A DNA stretch of 64,000 bases, from positions 1-64,000 of the forward strand of contig BQMO01000002.1 of assembly GCA_022180725.1 (NCBI GenBank), written 5' to 3'. Under the pieces are notes generated by a model. It ran no database searches. It saw only the letters and a list, made by a program, of their open reading frames with translations, and was not told the DNA's origin. Source of the stretch: Phycisphaerae bacterium (GTDB taxonomy: Bacteria; Planctomycetota; Phycisphaerae; Phycisphaerales; UBA1924). Below are positions 34,791 through 43,953 of the stretch, piece by piece (positions within the stretch are counted from its first letter, which is position 1; every line of letters begins with the position of its first letter). Made by a program: the position numbers and the translations under genes.

Positions 34791-35286
34791 GAGGTTGTGC
34801 CGAGGAAGTGGTGCCGGGGTCGGAACAGCCGCAGGCGTCGCACGCCTTGGCGGGGGAGGAAAGGTACTTTTCAATCGTCAGCCGCATGCCCGCGCCGGCA
34901 CGTTTTTCGTAGACGGCGGAGTCGGTGACTTCGCGGATGATGTGAACACCCAGGCCGCCGGGTCGGATGTCGGCGAGGTCGCGGCCCCTGATGGCGGCGG
35001 GCTCCACCTGACGCGCCTCGTCCTCGATGACGATGCGCACGCCGGGTCCCTTCGCGGTGTCGGAGACGGGGATGACCGCGAGCCAGATGCGTCCATCGCA
35101 ACGGCCGGCGTAGCCGTGTCGCATGACGTTCGCGACGGCCTCATCGACGGCGAGGGCGATCTGGGAGGCCTGGTTGTCGGCGAAGCCGAGGGCCCGGGTG
35201 GCGGCGGCGATGAAGTCCCGGACCGCGCCGAGATAACGCGGATGGCTGACGAGTTCGAGTCTGACCTCGGCGGCGTGCGTGGTCAT
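34783..35286 (-). CDS. RsbW/SpoIIAB-like anti-sigma serine kinase
   Basis: The 167 aa protein has a GHKL ATPase fold: N box ALAVDEAVANVMRHGY, G1-like region IEDEARQVEP, and G2 RPGGLGVHIIREV. These kinases bind a sigma factor and phosphorylate a STAS antagonist, which is the next gene. The C-terminal tail CDACGCSDPG adds three clustered cysteines not usual for RsbW. The ATG at 35286 overlaps the upstream lipoprotein stop codon by 4 bp. Confidence 0.85.
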   Translation of the reverse strand: MTTHAAEVRLELVSHPRYLGAVRDFIAAATRALGFADNQASQIALAVDEAVANVMRHGYAGRCDGRIWLAVIPVSDTAKGPGVRIVIEDEARQVEPAAIRGRDLADIRPGGLGVHIIREVTDSAVYEKRAGAGMRLTIEKYLSSPAKACDACGCSDPGTTSSAQPHG

Positions 35287-35618
35287 GGACGATTCGGGTC
35301 CTCTGGGCGGCCTTGGTTGACATACGCCACCCACTTGGCGATGGCTGGTTCGCGTTCGGTCGCGCTCGCGGCGGGATCGTACCCGTAGCGCTGGCCGGTC
35401 AATCGTTCGAGCGCCTGGATGGCAAGCAGGCGTGTGGCGGGGTCATCGCTGTCGAGCATGCGGACGAGGTCGGGGATCTTCGAGGCATCACGGTTGTCAA
35501 CGGCCTGGACGATGGCGGCGTTTCGTGCGGCGGGCTCCGGGGAGTTGAAGTCGGGGACGATGGTCGGACCGCAGGCGCCCACGAAGAACCCGGCAAAGAT
35601 CACGGCGAGGCATCTCAC
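35283..35618 (-). CDS. small HEAT-repeat-like lipoprotein
   Basis: The 111 aa protein has a lipoprotein signal peptide with lipobox VGAC at Cys16. The mature part has one or two HEAT-like helices ([32 protein letters not shown]). It would be a membrane-anchored scaffold of unknown partner. The start is a GTG, 6 nt after a TAGACT hexamer on the minus strand. It is the first gene of the reverse operon through nusB and ftsY. Confidence 0.78.
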   Translation of the reverse strand: MRCLAVIFAGFFVGACGPTIVPDFNSPEPAARNAAIVQAVDNRDASKIPDLVRMLDSDDPATRLLAIQALERLTGQRYGYDPAASATEREPAIAKWVAYVNQGRPEDPNRP

Positions 35619-35624
35619 GCCGGG

Positions 35625-35630
35625 AGTCTA
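35625..35630 (-). promoter_or_regulatory. -10-like TAGACT, head of the lipoprotein-ftsY operon
   Basis: On the minus strand TAGACT ends 6 nt before the GTG at 35618. Confidence 0.45.
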
Positions 35631-35755
35631 GCGGCTGGGCGCGGGAGGTCGCCTCGGCGCGGGGCGGGGTTGAACGGCAAGAACCGACAGGCGGGTGGAA
35701 CTATGCTTCCCATTCCCCATTGATTGTGCACGGCCCCTCACGCCGGAACCGAACC

Positions 35756-37321
35756 ATGGCCGCCCCCACCACCACCGCCCGAGAAGTGGTCCCGATCCTC
35801 GATTTTGGCGGGCAGACCGCGCAGTTGATCGCCCGCCGCGTCCGCGATGCCGGGGTTTTTTCGCTGCTGGTGAGGCCGGACATCACGCCGGCGGCGTTGC
35901 GCGCGATGGGGGCGAAGGGGATCATTCTGTCGGGCGGGCCGATGAGCGTGTACGAGACCGGGGCGCCGACGTGCGACCGGGGGATCTTCGACCTCGGGGT
36001 GCCGGTGTTGGGGATCTGCTACGGGCTGCAACTGGCGGCCCACCTGCTGGGGGGCACGGTGACTCCCGGGTCTCACCGGGAGTTCGGCCGCGCCGGGTTG
36101 CACATCACGGGGACGGACCCCTTGCTGCGTGGGGTGCCGGACCGGACGATCGTGTGGATGTCGCACGGGGACCAGGTGACGAAGGCTGACGGATTATTCG
36201 TGCCGATCGCCTCGACGCCGACGTGCCCGATCGCGGCGGTACGGTCGGCCGACCCGTCGCGTCGGCTGTACGGCGTGCAGTTTCACCCCGAGGTGACGCA
36301 CACGCCGCACGGGTCGGACATCATTCGGAACTTCCTGTACGACATCTGCCTGTGCGAGGGGACATGGCGGATGAGCGAGTTCGCCGAGGTCGCGTCGCGG
36401 CAGGTGAAGCAGAGCGTGGGCGAGGCCCATGTCATCTGCGGGTTGTCGGGGGGCGTGGATTCGGCGGTGACGGCGGCCCTGCTGCACAAGGCCATCGGGC
36501 GGCAGTTGCACTGCGTGTTCGTCGATACGGGGCTGCTGCGCAAGGGCGAGCGCACGCTGGTGGAGACGACGTTCCGCGACCACTTCAAGATCGACCTGCA
36601 CGTGGTGGACGCGGAGGCGGCCTTCCTGGCGGACCTGGCGGGGGTGACGGACCCGCAGGAGAAGCGGCGACGGATCGGGCATCGCTTCATCGAGGTGTTC
36701 AAGCACAAGGCGAAGGCGATCCCCGGGGCGACATGCCTGGCGCAGGGGACGCTGTACCCGGACGTGATCGAGTCGGGGCATGGGCACAGCGGACAGGCGG
36801 CGGGGATCAAACTGCACCACAACGTCGGGGGACTCCCCGCGGAGCTCGGTTTTACGCTCGTGGAGCCGCTGCGAGAACTGTTCAAGGACGAGGTGCGGAA
36901 ACTCGGCGAGGTGTTGGGGCTTCCCGAACAGCTCGTCTGGCGGCATCCCTTCCCCGGGCCGGGGCTGGCGGTGCGTGTGCTGGGCGAAGTCACCCGCGCG
37001 AAACTGGATATTCTGCGTGAGGCCGACCAGATTCTGCTGGACGAGATCATCGCGGCGGACCTGTACCGCAAGACGAGCCAGGTGTTCGCGGTGCTGCTGC
37101 CGGTGCAGAGCGTGGGGGTGATGGGCGACGGGCGGACGTACGAGGGGACGATCGCGGTGCGGGCGGTAGAGACGGAGGACTTCATGTCGGCGGACTGGTC
37201 GCGCCTGCCGTACGACGTGCTGGCGCGGGTGAGCGGGCGGATCATCAACGAGGTGCGCGGGGTGAACCGGGTGGTGTACGACATTTCGAGCAAGCCGCCG
37301 GCGACGATCGAGTGGGAATGA
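35756..37321 (+). CDS. guaA: GMP synthase (glutamine-hydrolysing)
   Basis: GuaA aminates XMP to GMP using glutamine-derived ammonia. The N-terminal class I amidotransferase domain has the Cys in LGICYGLQ and the His-Glu pair in QFHPEVTHT. The ATP-pyrophosphatase domain begins at about residue 205 with [10 protein letters not shown]. The C-terminal dimerisation domain includes [14 protein letters not shown] and ends KPPATIEWE, the normal terminus. The ATG at 35756 follows a TATGCT at 35702-35707 (leader about 45 nt). Confidence 0.97.
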   Translation: MAAPTTTAREVVPILDFGGQTAQLIARRVRDAGVFSLLVRPDITPAALRAMGAKGIILSGGPMSVYETGAPTCDRGIFDLGVPVLGICYGLQLAAHLLGGTVTPGSHREFGRAGLHITGTDPLLRGVPDRTIVWMSHGDQVTKADGLFVPIASTPTCPIAAVRSADPSRRLYGVQFHPEVTHTPHGSDIIRNFLYDICLCEGTWRMSEFAEVASRQVKQSVGEAHVICGLSGGVDSAVTAALLHKAIGRQLHCVFVDTGLLRKGERTLVETTFRDHFKIDLHVVDAEAAFLADLAGVTDPQEKRRRIGHRFIEVFKHKAKAIPGATCLAQGTLYPDVIESGHGHSGQAAGIKLHHNVGGLPAELGFTLVEPLRELFKDEVRKLGEVLGLPEQLVWRHPFPGPGLAVRVLGEVTRAKLDILREADQILLDEIIAADLYRKTSQVFAVLLPVQSVGVMGDGRTYEGTIAVRAVETEDFMSADWSRLPYDVLARVSGRIINEVRGVNRVVYDISSKPPATIEWE

Positions 37322-37356
37322 TCGCGCCCCACGCGGGCACGGACGAGGGGCCACAC

Positions 37357-38487
37357 ATGGCGAAGGCGGTTGTCCTGGGCGCGGGGATGGTGGGGTCGGT
37401 GATCGCGGCGGACCTCGCGCGGCAGGGGTTCGACACGACGGTGGCGGACCGGAGCGAAGCGAACCTGGCATCGGCGGCGGGGCGTGCGGCGGTGAAGACC
37501 GTCCGGGCGGACTTGTCGGATGCGGCATCGATCCGACGCGTGGTCGAGCCGGCGGACATCGTGTGCGGCGCGCTGTCGAGCCGGCTTGGGTTCGGCGCGC
37601 TGCGGGCGGTGATCGAGGCCGGGAAGCCCTACGTGGACATTTCGTTCATGGAAGAGGATTTTACGGAACTCGACGCGCTGGCGAAGGCGCGCGGGGTGAC
37701 GGTGGTGACGGACATGGGGGTGGCGCCGGGGATGAGCCACCTGCTGGCGGCGCATGGGGCACGGACGCTGGATCGGTGCGACGTGATCGAGATCTACGTG
37801 GGCGGGCTGCCGCGCGTGCGGACCTGGCCGTACGACTACAAGGCGGCGTTTGCGCCGGCGGACGTGCTGGAGGAGTACACGAGGCCGGCGCGGCTGGTGG
37901 AGCATGGGAAGGTGGTCGTGCGACCGGCCCTCTCCGAACCGGAACTGATGGACATTCCCGGGGTGGGGACGCTCGAGGCGTTCAACACGGACGGGCTTCG
38001 CAGCCTGTGCGCCTCGTTGCCGGTGCCGTTCATGAAGGAGAAGACGTGGCGGTACCCCGGGCATATTGAGTTGATGCGGGCGATGCGGGAGACGGGGCTG
38101 TTCTCGAAGGAGGCGATCCGGGTGGGCGGCGTGGAGGTTCGGCCGCTGGACGTGACGAGTGCGTTGCTGTTCCCGAAGTGGACGTATGGACCGGGCGAGG
38201 AGGACCTGACGGTGATGCGGATCGTGGCGCGCGGGGCGCGAGGCGGGAAGGCCGCGACATTGCAATGGGACCTGCTCGACTTCTACCATGCGCCGACACG
38301 TGCGTCGAGCATGTCGCGGACAACGGGGTTCCCGTGCGCGATCGTCGCGGGGCTGATCCACGCGGGGAACTATCGACACCCGGGAGTGAATCCGCCGGAG
38401 CGGCTGGCGGAGCACGCCGGGCTGGTCGAAGGCGTGCTCGCGGAGCACGCGGCCCGTGGAATCACGTATACCGCGAGTCGAACCTAG
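37357..38487 (+). CDS. saccharopine dehydrogenase-family oxidoreductase
   Basis: The 376 aa protein starts with a Rossmann fold, VVLGAGMVGSVIAADLAR, followed by DIVCGALSSRLGF and GKPYVDISFMEED. The C-terminal domain carries TDMGVAPGMSHLLAAHG and the family's EAFNTDGLRSLC. Members include saccharopine dehydrogenase and L-lysine 6-dehydrogenase; which reaction it performs cannot be told from context. The ATG at 37357 is chosen because the Rossmann strand starts there. It begins 35 nt after guaA. Confidence 0.86.
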   Translation: MAKAVVLGAGMVGSVIAADLARQGFDTTVADRSEANLASAAGRAAVKTVRADLSDAASIRRVVEPADIVCGALSSRLGFGALRAVIEAGKPYVDISFMEEDFTELDALAKARGVTVVTDMGVAPGMSHLLAAHGARTLDRCDVIEIYVGGLPRVRTWPYDYKAAFAPADVLEEYTRPARLVEHGKVVVRPALSEPELMDIPGVGTLEAFNTDGLRSLCASLPVPFMKEKTWRYPGHIELMRAMRETGLFSKEAIRVGGVEVRPLDVTSALLFPKWTYGPGEEDLTVMRIVARGARGGKAATLQWDLLDFYHAPTRASSMSRTTGFPCAIVAGLIHAGNYRHPGVNPPERLAEHAGLVEGVLAEHAARGITYTASRT

Positions 38488-38565
38488 TTGTCACGAACAT
38501 GCACGTGCGACAGAACTTATGATTCTCCGGCGCATACGATCCCGATAGAGACAGGACGTTCGAGA

Positions 38566-38571
38566 TAGAAT
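38566..38571 (+). promoter_or_regulatory. -10-like TAGAAT upstream of fabH
   Basis: TAGAAT lies in an AT-richer patch; a start near 38578 would give a leader of about 34 nt containing the AGGAG at 38601-38605. Confidence 0.4.
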
Positions 38572-38611
38572 TTCCGCGGCCCGCGACGGCGAGCGGGACC
38601 AGGAGCCGACC

Positions 38612-39664
38612 TTGACCTCGCTCATCACGACTTCGACGACATCCCAGAGCGCGATCGTCGCATCCCGTCCACTCCCCGCCGCGTTGTGTGCGATTGCGGG
38701 GCTGGGGCATTACCTTCCGGACCGCATCATAACCAACGACGAGCTGGCGCAGACGGTGGACACGAGCGACCAGTGGATCATGGAGCGGACGGGGATCAGC
38801 GGTCGGCGGTGCGCGGCCCCGGAAGAGGCGACCAGCGACATGGCCCATCGCGCGGCGCTGGAGGCGATGGCGGACGCGGGCGTCACGGCGGAGGACCTGG
38901 ACCTCATCCTGCTGGCAACCTCGACGCCGGACACGCCGGTGCCCTCGACGGCGTGCTACTTGCAGGCACGGCTGGGATGCGGCGGGGTGCCGGCGATGGA
39001 CATCGCGGCGGGGTGCTCGGGGTTTGGGTTCGCGCTGCAGATGGCGGCGGCGAGCGTGAAGAGCGGTCTGCACCGGACGGTGCTGGTGGTCGGGGCGGAC
39101 ACGCTGACGCGGATCACGAACTACGCGGATCGGCAGTCGTGCATCCTGTTCGGCGACGGGGCGGGGGCGGCGGTCGTCGCGCCGACGGGCCGGTTTGACG
39201 TGATTTACTCGTCGATCGGGTCGGATGGGAGCGGGACGGGGATGATCCGCGTGCGGGCCGGGGGAAGCCGGACCCCCGCGAGTCTGGATTCGGTGGCGAC
39301 GGCGGGGCACACGCTGGAGTTGCACGGGCGGGAGGTCTTCAAGGCGGCGGTGCTGCGCATGTCGGACTGCATCCGCAAGGCCGCCTCGGCGATCGGCGTG
39401 AGGCCGGGCGACTTCGATCTCGTCATCCCGCACCAGGCCAACGCGCGGATCATCGAGGCGGTGGGCCGGCAGTTGGACGTTCCGCCGGAGCGGCTGCTGA
39501 GCGACATCCGCGAGACGGGGAACACGGCGGCGGCGTCGATCCCGATCGCGCTGGGTCGGGCCGACCGGGCCTCCCCCCTGGCGCCGGGGAAACTGGTGTG
39601 CATCGTGGGGTTCGGCGCCGGGCTGGCGTGGGCGTGTCAGGTGCTGCTGGTGCGTGACCGTTGA
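38612..39664 (+). CDS. fabH: beta-ketoacyl-ACP synthase III
   Basis: FabH starts fatty-acid synthesis by condensing acetyl-CoA with malonyl-ACP. The catalytic triad is Cys135 (AAGCSGFGF), His in VIPHQANARI and Asn in ETGNTAAAS. The 350 aa protein has an extra N-terminal stretch of about 22 residues before the family start. The start codon is TTG, supported by AGGAG with 6 nt spacing; this is one of the few genes here with a classical Shine-Dalgarno. No other fab genes are next to it. Confidence 0.95.
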   Translation: MTSLITTSTTSQSAIVASRPLPAALCAIAGLGHYLPDRIITNDELAQTVDTSDQWIMERTGISGRRCAAPEEATSDMAHRAALEAMADAGVTAEDLDLILLATSTPDTPVPSTACYLQARLGCGGVPAMDIAAGCSGFGFALQMAAASVKSGLHRTVLVVGADTLTRITNYADRQSCILFGDGAGAAVVAPTGRFDVIYSSIGSDGSGTGMIRVRAGGSRTPASLDSVATAGHTLELHGREVFKAAVLRMSDCIRKAASAIGVRPGDFDLVIPHQANARIIEAVGRQLDVPPERLLSDIRETGNTAAASIPIALGRADRASPLAPGKLVCIVGFGAGLAWACQVLLVRDR

Positions 39665-39673
39665 GGCGGGTGG

Positions 39674-39679
39674 TACACT
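39674..39679 (+). promoter_or_regulatory. -10-like TACACT
   Basis: TACACT ends 6 nt before the ATG at 39686. Confidence 0.45.
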
Positions 39680-39685
39680 CGCGGC

Positions 39686-40441
39686 ATGAACACGATGCTC
39701 TTTGCGTGCGCGGCGTCGGCCGCGCTGGTCGGGCCGGCGGCGCCCTCGCACCGGGAACCTGTTTCACTCACGGTTCATTCGATCCGGGAGACACGCCTCT
39801 CCACGGCCACGGATGAGGCCACGGGATTGCTGCTTTCGTGCGCTCCCGGGCTGTTCGTGCGGCTGATGCCGACGTTGCCGGAGGGCACGAAGGTGCTCGA
39901 CGTTGTCCAGCCGGAGTCGATCACCGCGACGGACAATCTGGGCGCGGACCTGTCCCAGATCGAGCCGGACTTCTTCGACCGACGCGAGTGGGTCGAGCAT
40001 GATTCCTTCGCCGACACCGACGCCATCGTGCTGAAACTCGCGCTGCCTTCGCGGAAGGCCGAGACTTTCTCGGTGCGAGCCGAGGCGAAGGCGCGGGTGA
40101 GTTCCGGGTTTGAGATGCACGATCTGGAGCCGGTGGAGAAGTGGACGGCGTTCAAGCATCCGGCGCTGGCGGCGATCAAGGCGGAGTACCGGTTCAAGCG
40201 GGAGGACGACCGCGGCACGTTCCGCGTGAGGCCGACGGAGGCGCGGGCGTACATCGAGTCGGTAGTGCCGGCCACGGACGACGCGACCGAGCCGCAGGGG
40301 TATTCGATCTCGTACAACGACGAGTTCGCGTCGTTCGACGTGGAGGTGCCGGAACCGGGGCAGAAGTTGCGACTGTTTCTGCACAAGAACCTGCGCACGT
40401 TGCCGCTGGTGATCGAGTTGAAGGATCAGCCCCTGCCGTGA
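39686..40441 (+). CDS. exported protein of unknown function
   Basis: The 251 aa protein begins with a short hydrophobic signal-like segment (MLFACAASAALVGPAAPS), suggesting export. The rest is polar with alternating hydrophobic residues, as in a beta-rich domain, and no motif I recognise. It is preceded by TACACT and ends 5 nt from the convergent cinA. Confidence 0.7.
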   Translation: MNTMLFACAASAALVGPAAPSHREPVSLTVHSIRETRLSTATDEATGLLLSCAPGLFVRLMPTLPEGTKVLDVVQPESITATDNLGADLSQIEPDFFDRREWVEHDSFADTDAIVLKLALPSRKAETFSVRAEAKARVSSGFEMHDLEPVEKWTAFKHPALAAIKAEYRFKREDDRGTFRVRPTEARAYIESVVPATDDATEPQGYSISYNDEFASFDVEVPEPGQKLRLFLHKNLRTLPLVIELKDQPLP

Positions 40442-40446
40442 CCGAG

Positions 40447-41772
40447 TCAGGGCGAGACCTGGCGCAGAAGTTTTGGCGTGGGCAGGCCGGCGAGGTGGAA
40501 ACGGAGCATGGCGAGGGCGGTGAGGGCGGACCAGCGTCGGACGGCGGCGCGGTCGCCGGGGAACTCGAACCGGCGGACGTCGGCGGGTTGATCGCGCGCG
40601 GCCCGGGCGATGAAGACGGTGCCGACGGGCTTGGCGGGGACGCCGTCGCGCGCGGGGACGGCGCCGTCCGGCCCGGCGATGCCGGTGATGGCGAGGGCAT
40701 GGTCGGCGCGGAGGCGTTCAAGCCCGCCGAGGGCGAGCGCGGCGGCGCATTCGGCGCTGACGGCGCCGGGGCCTGGGATTTCGAGGATGTGCGGGTCGAC
40801 GCCGACGAGGGCGGACTTGGCGGGGTTGGCGTAGGCGACGATGCCGCCGAGGAAGGCCGAGGATGAACCCGGAATGTCGGTGAGCATGGAGGCGAGCAGG
40901 CCACCGGAGCAGCTTTCGACACACGCGAGCGTTTCGCCGCGCGTGCGCAGCAGCGCGAGCACGACGGAGGGAAGTCGATCTTCGTCCTGGCCGAAGATGA
41001 ACTCGCCGAGGCGGGTGCGGATGTCGCGCTCGGTCAGGTCGAGGGCGGCGTCGGCGTCGGCGGGGGTGGCGGGTCCCTCGAAGCGCAGGCGGACGGAAAC
41101 GACCCCCGCGCTGGCGGTGGTGCCGACCAGCGGCATGCTTGTGCGTGCCATCATGGCGCCGAGGCGCGTCGCGGCGTCGGATTCACCGATGCCGAAGCAG
41201 TGCAGGGCGCGTGTGCGGACGACGCGGCCTGGGTCGGGGCGGAGGCGCGGCACGACCTGCTGCTCGAACATGGGCTTCATTTCGCCGGGCGGGCCGGGGA
41301 GACAGAACACATCGACGCCGTTCACGATGCCCCACAGCCCCGGGGCGGTGCCGTGCAGGTTTGCGAGCGATCGCCCACGCGACGGTCGTTGAGCCTGGGC
41401 GCGGTTGATGTCGGGCATGGGGCGGCCGCGCGCGGCGAAGAAGGCTTCGACCTGGGCGAGGGCGACCATGTCTTCGACGAGGTGGTCGTCCATGGCCTGG
41501 GCGAGGGCTGGACGGGTGAGGTCGTCGGCGGTCGGGCCGAGGCCGCCGGTGCCGATCACCAGGTCGGCGACGTCGGCGAGGCGGCGCAACGCGGCGGAGT
41601 GTCGCGCGAGGTTGTCGGGGACGGTGTTGAACTCGACGGCGAGGATGCCGAGTTGGTGGAGGCGGTGGGCGAGCCAGGCGGAGTTGGTGTCGGCGGTCTG
41701 GCCGAGGGTGAGTTCATCACCGACGGCAAGGATCGCGGCACGGAGATGAGGGCCGCCGTGAACGTGTGTCAT
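40447..41772 (-). CDS. cinA: CinA-family protein (two-domain)
   Basis: The 441 aa protein has both CinA domains. The N-terminal MoCF-like domain has AAILAVGDELTLGQTADTNS, VIGTGGLGPTADDLTR and LPGPPGEMKPMF. The C-terminal domain has ETLACVESCSGGLLASMLTDIPGSS and ITGIAGPDGA, typical of nicotinamide mononucleotide deamidase (PncC). The full-length form combines ADP-ribose pyrophosphatase-type and deamidase activities in NAD recycling. The ATG at 41772 is preferred over the adjacent GTG because TACGCT ends 6 nt before it. Confidence 0.93.
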   Translation of the reverse strand: MTHVHGGPHLRAAILAVGDELTLGQTADTNSAWLAHRLHQLGILAVEFNTVPDNLARHSAALRRLADVADLVIGTGGLGPTADDLTRPALAQAMDDHLVEDMVALAQVEAFFAARGRPMPDINRAQAQRPSRGRSLANLHGTAPGLWGIVNGVDVFCLPGPPGEMKPMFEQQVVPRLRPDPGRVVRTRALHCFGIGESDAATRLGAMMARTSMPLVGTTASAGVVSVRLRFEGPATPADADAALDLTERDIRTRLGEFIFGQDEDRLPSVVLALLRTRGETLACVESCSGGLLASMLTDIPGSSSAFLGGIVAYANPAKSALVGVDPHILEIPGPGAVSAECAAALALGGLERLRADHALAITGIAGPDGAVPARDGVPAKPVGTVFIARAARDQPADVRRFEFPGDRAAVRRWSALTALAMLRFHLAGLPTPKLLRQVSP

Positions 41773-41778
41773 CACCGG

Positions 41779-41784
41779 AGCGTA
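41779..41784 (-). promoter_or_regulatory. -10-like TACGCT before cinA
   Basis: On the minus strand TACGCT ends 6 nt before the ATG of cinA; it selects ATG 41772 over GTG 41775. Confidence 0.45.
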
Positions 41785-41849
41785 GAGCGCTGACGACTCC
41801 GCCCGCCATTGCCGAATGTGGATCCTCGCGCCTACCCTCGTGCTGCTTC

Positions 41850-41923
41850 GGGCGCGTAGCTCAGTTGGCTAGAGCGCGGCTGTCACATAGCCGAGGTCAC
41901 AGGTTCGAGCCCTGTTGCGCCCA
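41850..41923 (+). tRNA. tRNA-Val(CAC)
   Basis: A 74 nt cloverleaf: acceptor GGGCGCG/TGCGCCC with discriminator A, D arm GCTC..GAGC, anticodon stem CGGCT/AGCCG with loop GTCACAT (anticodon CAC), T arm ACAGG TTCGAGC CCTGT. No CCA is encoded. The register with T at position 33 reads CAC (Val). Confidence 0.9.
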
Positions 41924-41953
41924 TTTTCGCATCCGGCGAGGTATCGCCCACCG

Positions 41954-43057
41954 ATGCCCACCCCCCACCACGATCCCTCGGTGCTCCCGGCGGGCTTGCC
42001 CACGCCGATCGATGACGGCGCGTGCCTGCACCTGCGTGGGGCCGCGATGCCGGGCGTGTTGCTGCGGCGGCACGATGGCGGCGAGGTGTCCGCGGCGGAT
42101 GTGGCGTCGCTCGGCGAGCGGGGCGTGGTGATGTTCTTCTACCCGCACACGGGCGTGCCGGGACGGGCGCCCGGAGCGGGGTTCGCGGGTGAGGCGTGGG
42201 ACACGATCCCCGGCGCGCGGGGGTGCACGCCGCAGTCGTGCGGGTTTCGCGACGCGTTCGGCGCGTTCGCGAGGCTGGGCGTGGGCGTGGCGGCGGTGTC
42301 GACGAACACGACGGCGCACCAGGGCGAGTTCGTTGGGCGGATGAGGATCCCGTATCCGATGTTCAGCGACGCGGCTCTCGCGTTGACACGGGCGATGAAC
42401 CTGCCGACGTTCGAGTTTCCTGTGGGCGACGATGGGCCGACGACGCTGGTGAGGCGGATGGCGTGGTTCGTGTCGCGGGATGGGGGCGGCGCGGCCCGGG
42501 TGCGCGAGGTGTGGTACCCGGTCTATCCGCCGGACCAGAACGCGGCGATGGTGCTGCGGTGGCTGGAGGCGCGGGACGGGGTGACGGTGGAGCCCGCGCG
42601 GGCGTCGGACACGGCGTTCGTTCGTGGCGTGCTGGCGTCGCAGTGGAATACGCGGCGGGTGTGGGCGCGCGGGGCGGCCCACGATCCGTACACGCTTCCG
42701 ACGGTGATTGCCCGGCGCGAAGGGCGGGCGGTGGGCATGGCGGTGTACACGACCGGGGCGGCGGAGTTCGAGATCGTGGCGCTGGGGGTGACGGAGCGCG
42801 GGGCGGCGGTGGCGCCGATGCTGCTGGACGCGGTGGAGGACGAGGCGCGGGGCGCGGGGGCGGGGAAGGTGTGCATCTCGGCGCCGAACAGCGCGACGGA
42901 GGCGCTGGCGTTTCTGCAGCGGCGCGGGTATGTGATGACGGCGATTCGGCGCGGGCAGATCGACTGGTATCGCCGAAGCGAGCCGGGCATCCCACGGGTT
43001 GCGCCCGGGGGGGTGCCGAACCGGGACGAGATCGAGTTGGAGCGGGTGATTACCTAG
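41954..43057 (+). CDS. peroxiredoxin-like domain fused to GNAT acetyltransferase
   Basis: The 367 aa protein has two parts. Residues 1-205 are a thioredoxin-fold peroxiredoxin (VVMFFYPHTGVPGR, GARGCTPQSCGFRDAF, VAAVSTNTTAHQGEF, IPYPMFSDA); the Cys pair in GCTPQSC would be the redox centre. Residues 215-350 look like a GNAT N-acetyltransferase (VTVEPARASDTAFVRGVL, EIVALGVTERGAAVAPMLLD, AFLQRRGYVM). I do not recognise this fusion from well-known proteins. The ATG at 41954 starts 31 nt after tRNA-Val; an earlier ATG would lie inside the tRNA. Confidence 0.8.
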   Translation: MPTPHHDPSVLPAGLPTPIDDGACLHLRGAAMPGVLLRRHDGGEVSAADVASLGERGVVMFFYPHTGVPGRAPGAGFAGEAWDTIPGARGCTPQSCGFRDAFGAFARLGVGVAAVSTNTTAHQGEFVGRMRIPYPMFSDAALALTRAMNLPTFEFPVGDDGPTTLVRRMAWFVSRDGGGAARVREVWYPVYPPDQNAAMVLRWLEARDGVTVEPARASDTAFVRGVLASQWNTRRVWARGAAHDPYTLPTVIARREGRAVGMAVYTTGAAEFEIVALGVTERGAAVAPMLLDAVEDEARGAGAGKVCISAPNSATEALAFLQRRGYVMTAIRRGQIDWYRRSEPGIPRVAPGGVPNRDEIELERVIT

Positions 43058-43060
43058 AGT
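43055..43060 (+). promoter_or_regulatory. -10-like TAGAGT before ALDH-like gene
   Basis: TAGAGT overlaps the upstream stop codon and ends 8 nt before the ATG at 43069. Confidence 0.35.
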
Positions 43061-43068
43061 TGCCGACC

Positions 43069-43953
43069 ATGGCCGCCCCCGAACGACTGGACGTGCTGAA
43101 GACGTACAAGTTGTACATCGACGGGAAGTTCCCGCGGAGCGAGAGCGGGCGGACGTGGGCGGTCGCCGATGCACGCGGGCGGGTGCTGGCGCACGTGTCG
43201 CGGGCGTCGCGGAAGGATCTGCGGGAGGCGGTGGAGGCGGCGCGCAAGGCCCAGCCGGGGTGGGGCGGTGCGACGGCGTACCTCCGCGGGCAGATTCTGT
43301 ATCGGATGGCGGAGATGCTGGAGGGGAAGCGCGAGGAACTCGCGGCGGCGATCGCGGCGGCGCACGGGGCGACGCCCAAGGCGCTGCGGACAGCGCAACG
43401 CGAAGTCTCGGCGGCGATCGATCGGCTGGTGCATTTCGCCGGGTGGGCGGACAAGTTTTCGCAGGTGCTGGGGTGCCACAACCCGGTCGCCGGACCGTAT
43501 TACAACTTCACCATCGCGGAGCCGACGGGGGTGGTGGCGGTGGTGCCGCCGGACGAGGCGTCGCTCCTGGCGTTGGTGTCGCTCGCGGCGCCGGCGCTGT
43601 GCGCGGGGAACGCGGTGGTGGCGTTGTGCAGCGGGGCGAACCCGATCCCCGCGGCGGTGCTGGGCGAGGTGTGCGCGACGAGCGACCTTCCGCCCGGGGT
43701 CTTGAACATCCTCACGGGGACGCGGGACGAGCTGCTGAAGTTCATCGCGGAGCATCGGGACGTGGACGCGGTGCACGCGGCGAACCTGACGGCCGGGGAG
43801 GCCGAGACGTTGCGGCTTGGCGCCGCGGAGAATCTCAAGCGGGTGCGGGTGCGTGCGGGCGTCGATTGGAACGACGTGGGCGAATGCCACACCCCCTGGT
43901 GGATCGAGCCGCTGGTGGAGATGAAGACGATCTGGCACCCGTCGTCAGCCTGA
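43069..43953 (+). CDS. short aldehyde dehydrogenase-family protein without catalytic half
   Basis: The 294 aa protein aligns by eye with the N-terminal cofactor-binding part of ALDH enzymes (KTYKLYIDGKFPRSESGRTW, SRASRKDLREAVEAARKAQPGW, TAYLRGQILYRMAEML, IAEPTGVVAVVPP, LAAPALCAGNAVV). It ends well before the domain carrying the catalytic Cys, and normal ALDHs are about 480 aa. The end reads as a natural C-terminus, not a frameshift. Short ALDH-like proteins of this type exist, probably as subunits or structural pseudoenzymes. The gene starts 11 nt after the peroxiredoxin-GNAT gene. Confidence 0.8.
   Translation: MAAPERLDVLKTYKLYIDGKFPRSESGRTWAVADARGRVLAHVSRASRKDLREAVEAARKAQPGWGGATAYLRGQILYRMAEMLEGKREELAAAIAAAHGATPKALRTAQREVSAAIDRLVHFAGWADKFSQVLGCHNPVAGPYYNFTIAEPTGVVAVVPPDEASLLALVSLAAPALCAGNAVVALCSGANPIPAAVLGEVCATSDLPPGVLNILTGTRDELLKFIAEHRDVDAVHAANLTAGEAETLRLGAAENLKRVRVRAGVDWNDVGECHTPWWIEPLVEMKTIWHPSSA

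Noticed and set aside
41871-41891. Reading the 41850 tRNA as tRNA-Asp (GTC)
   Set aside because: The GTC register leaves an unpaired anticodon stem; only CAC gives the 5 bp stem CGGCT/AGCCG with T at position 33.
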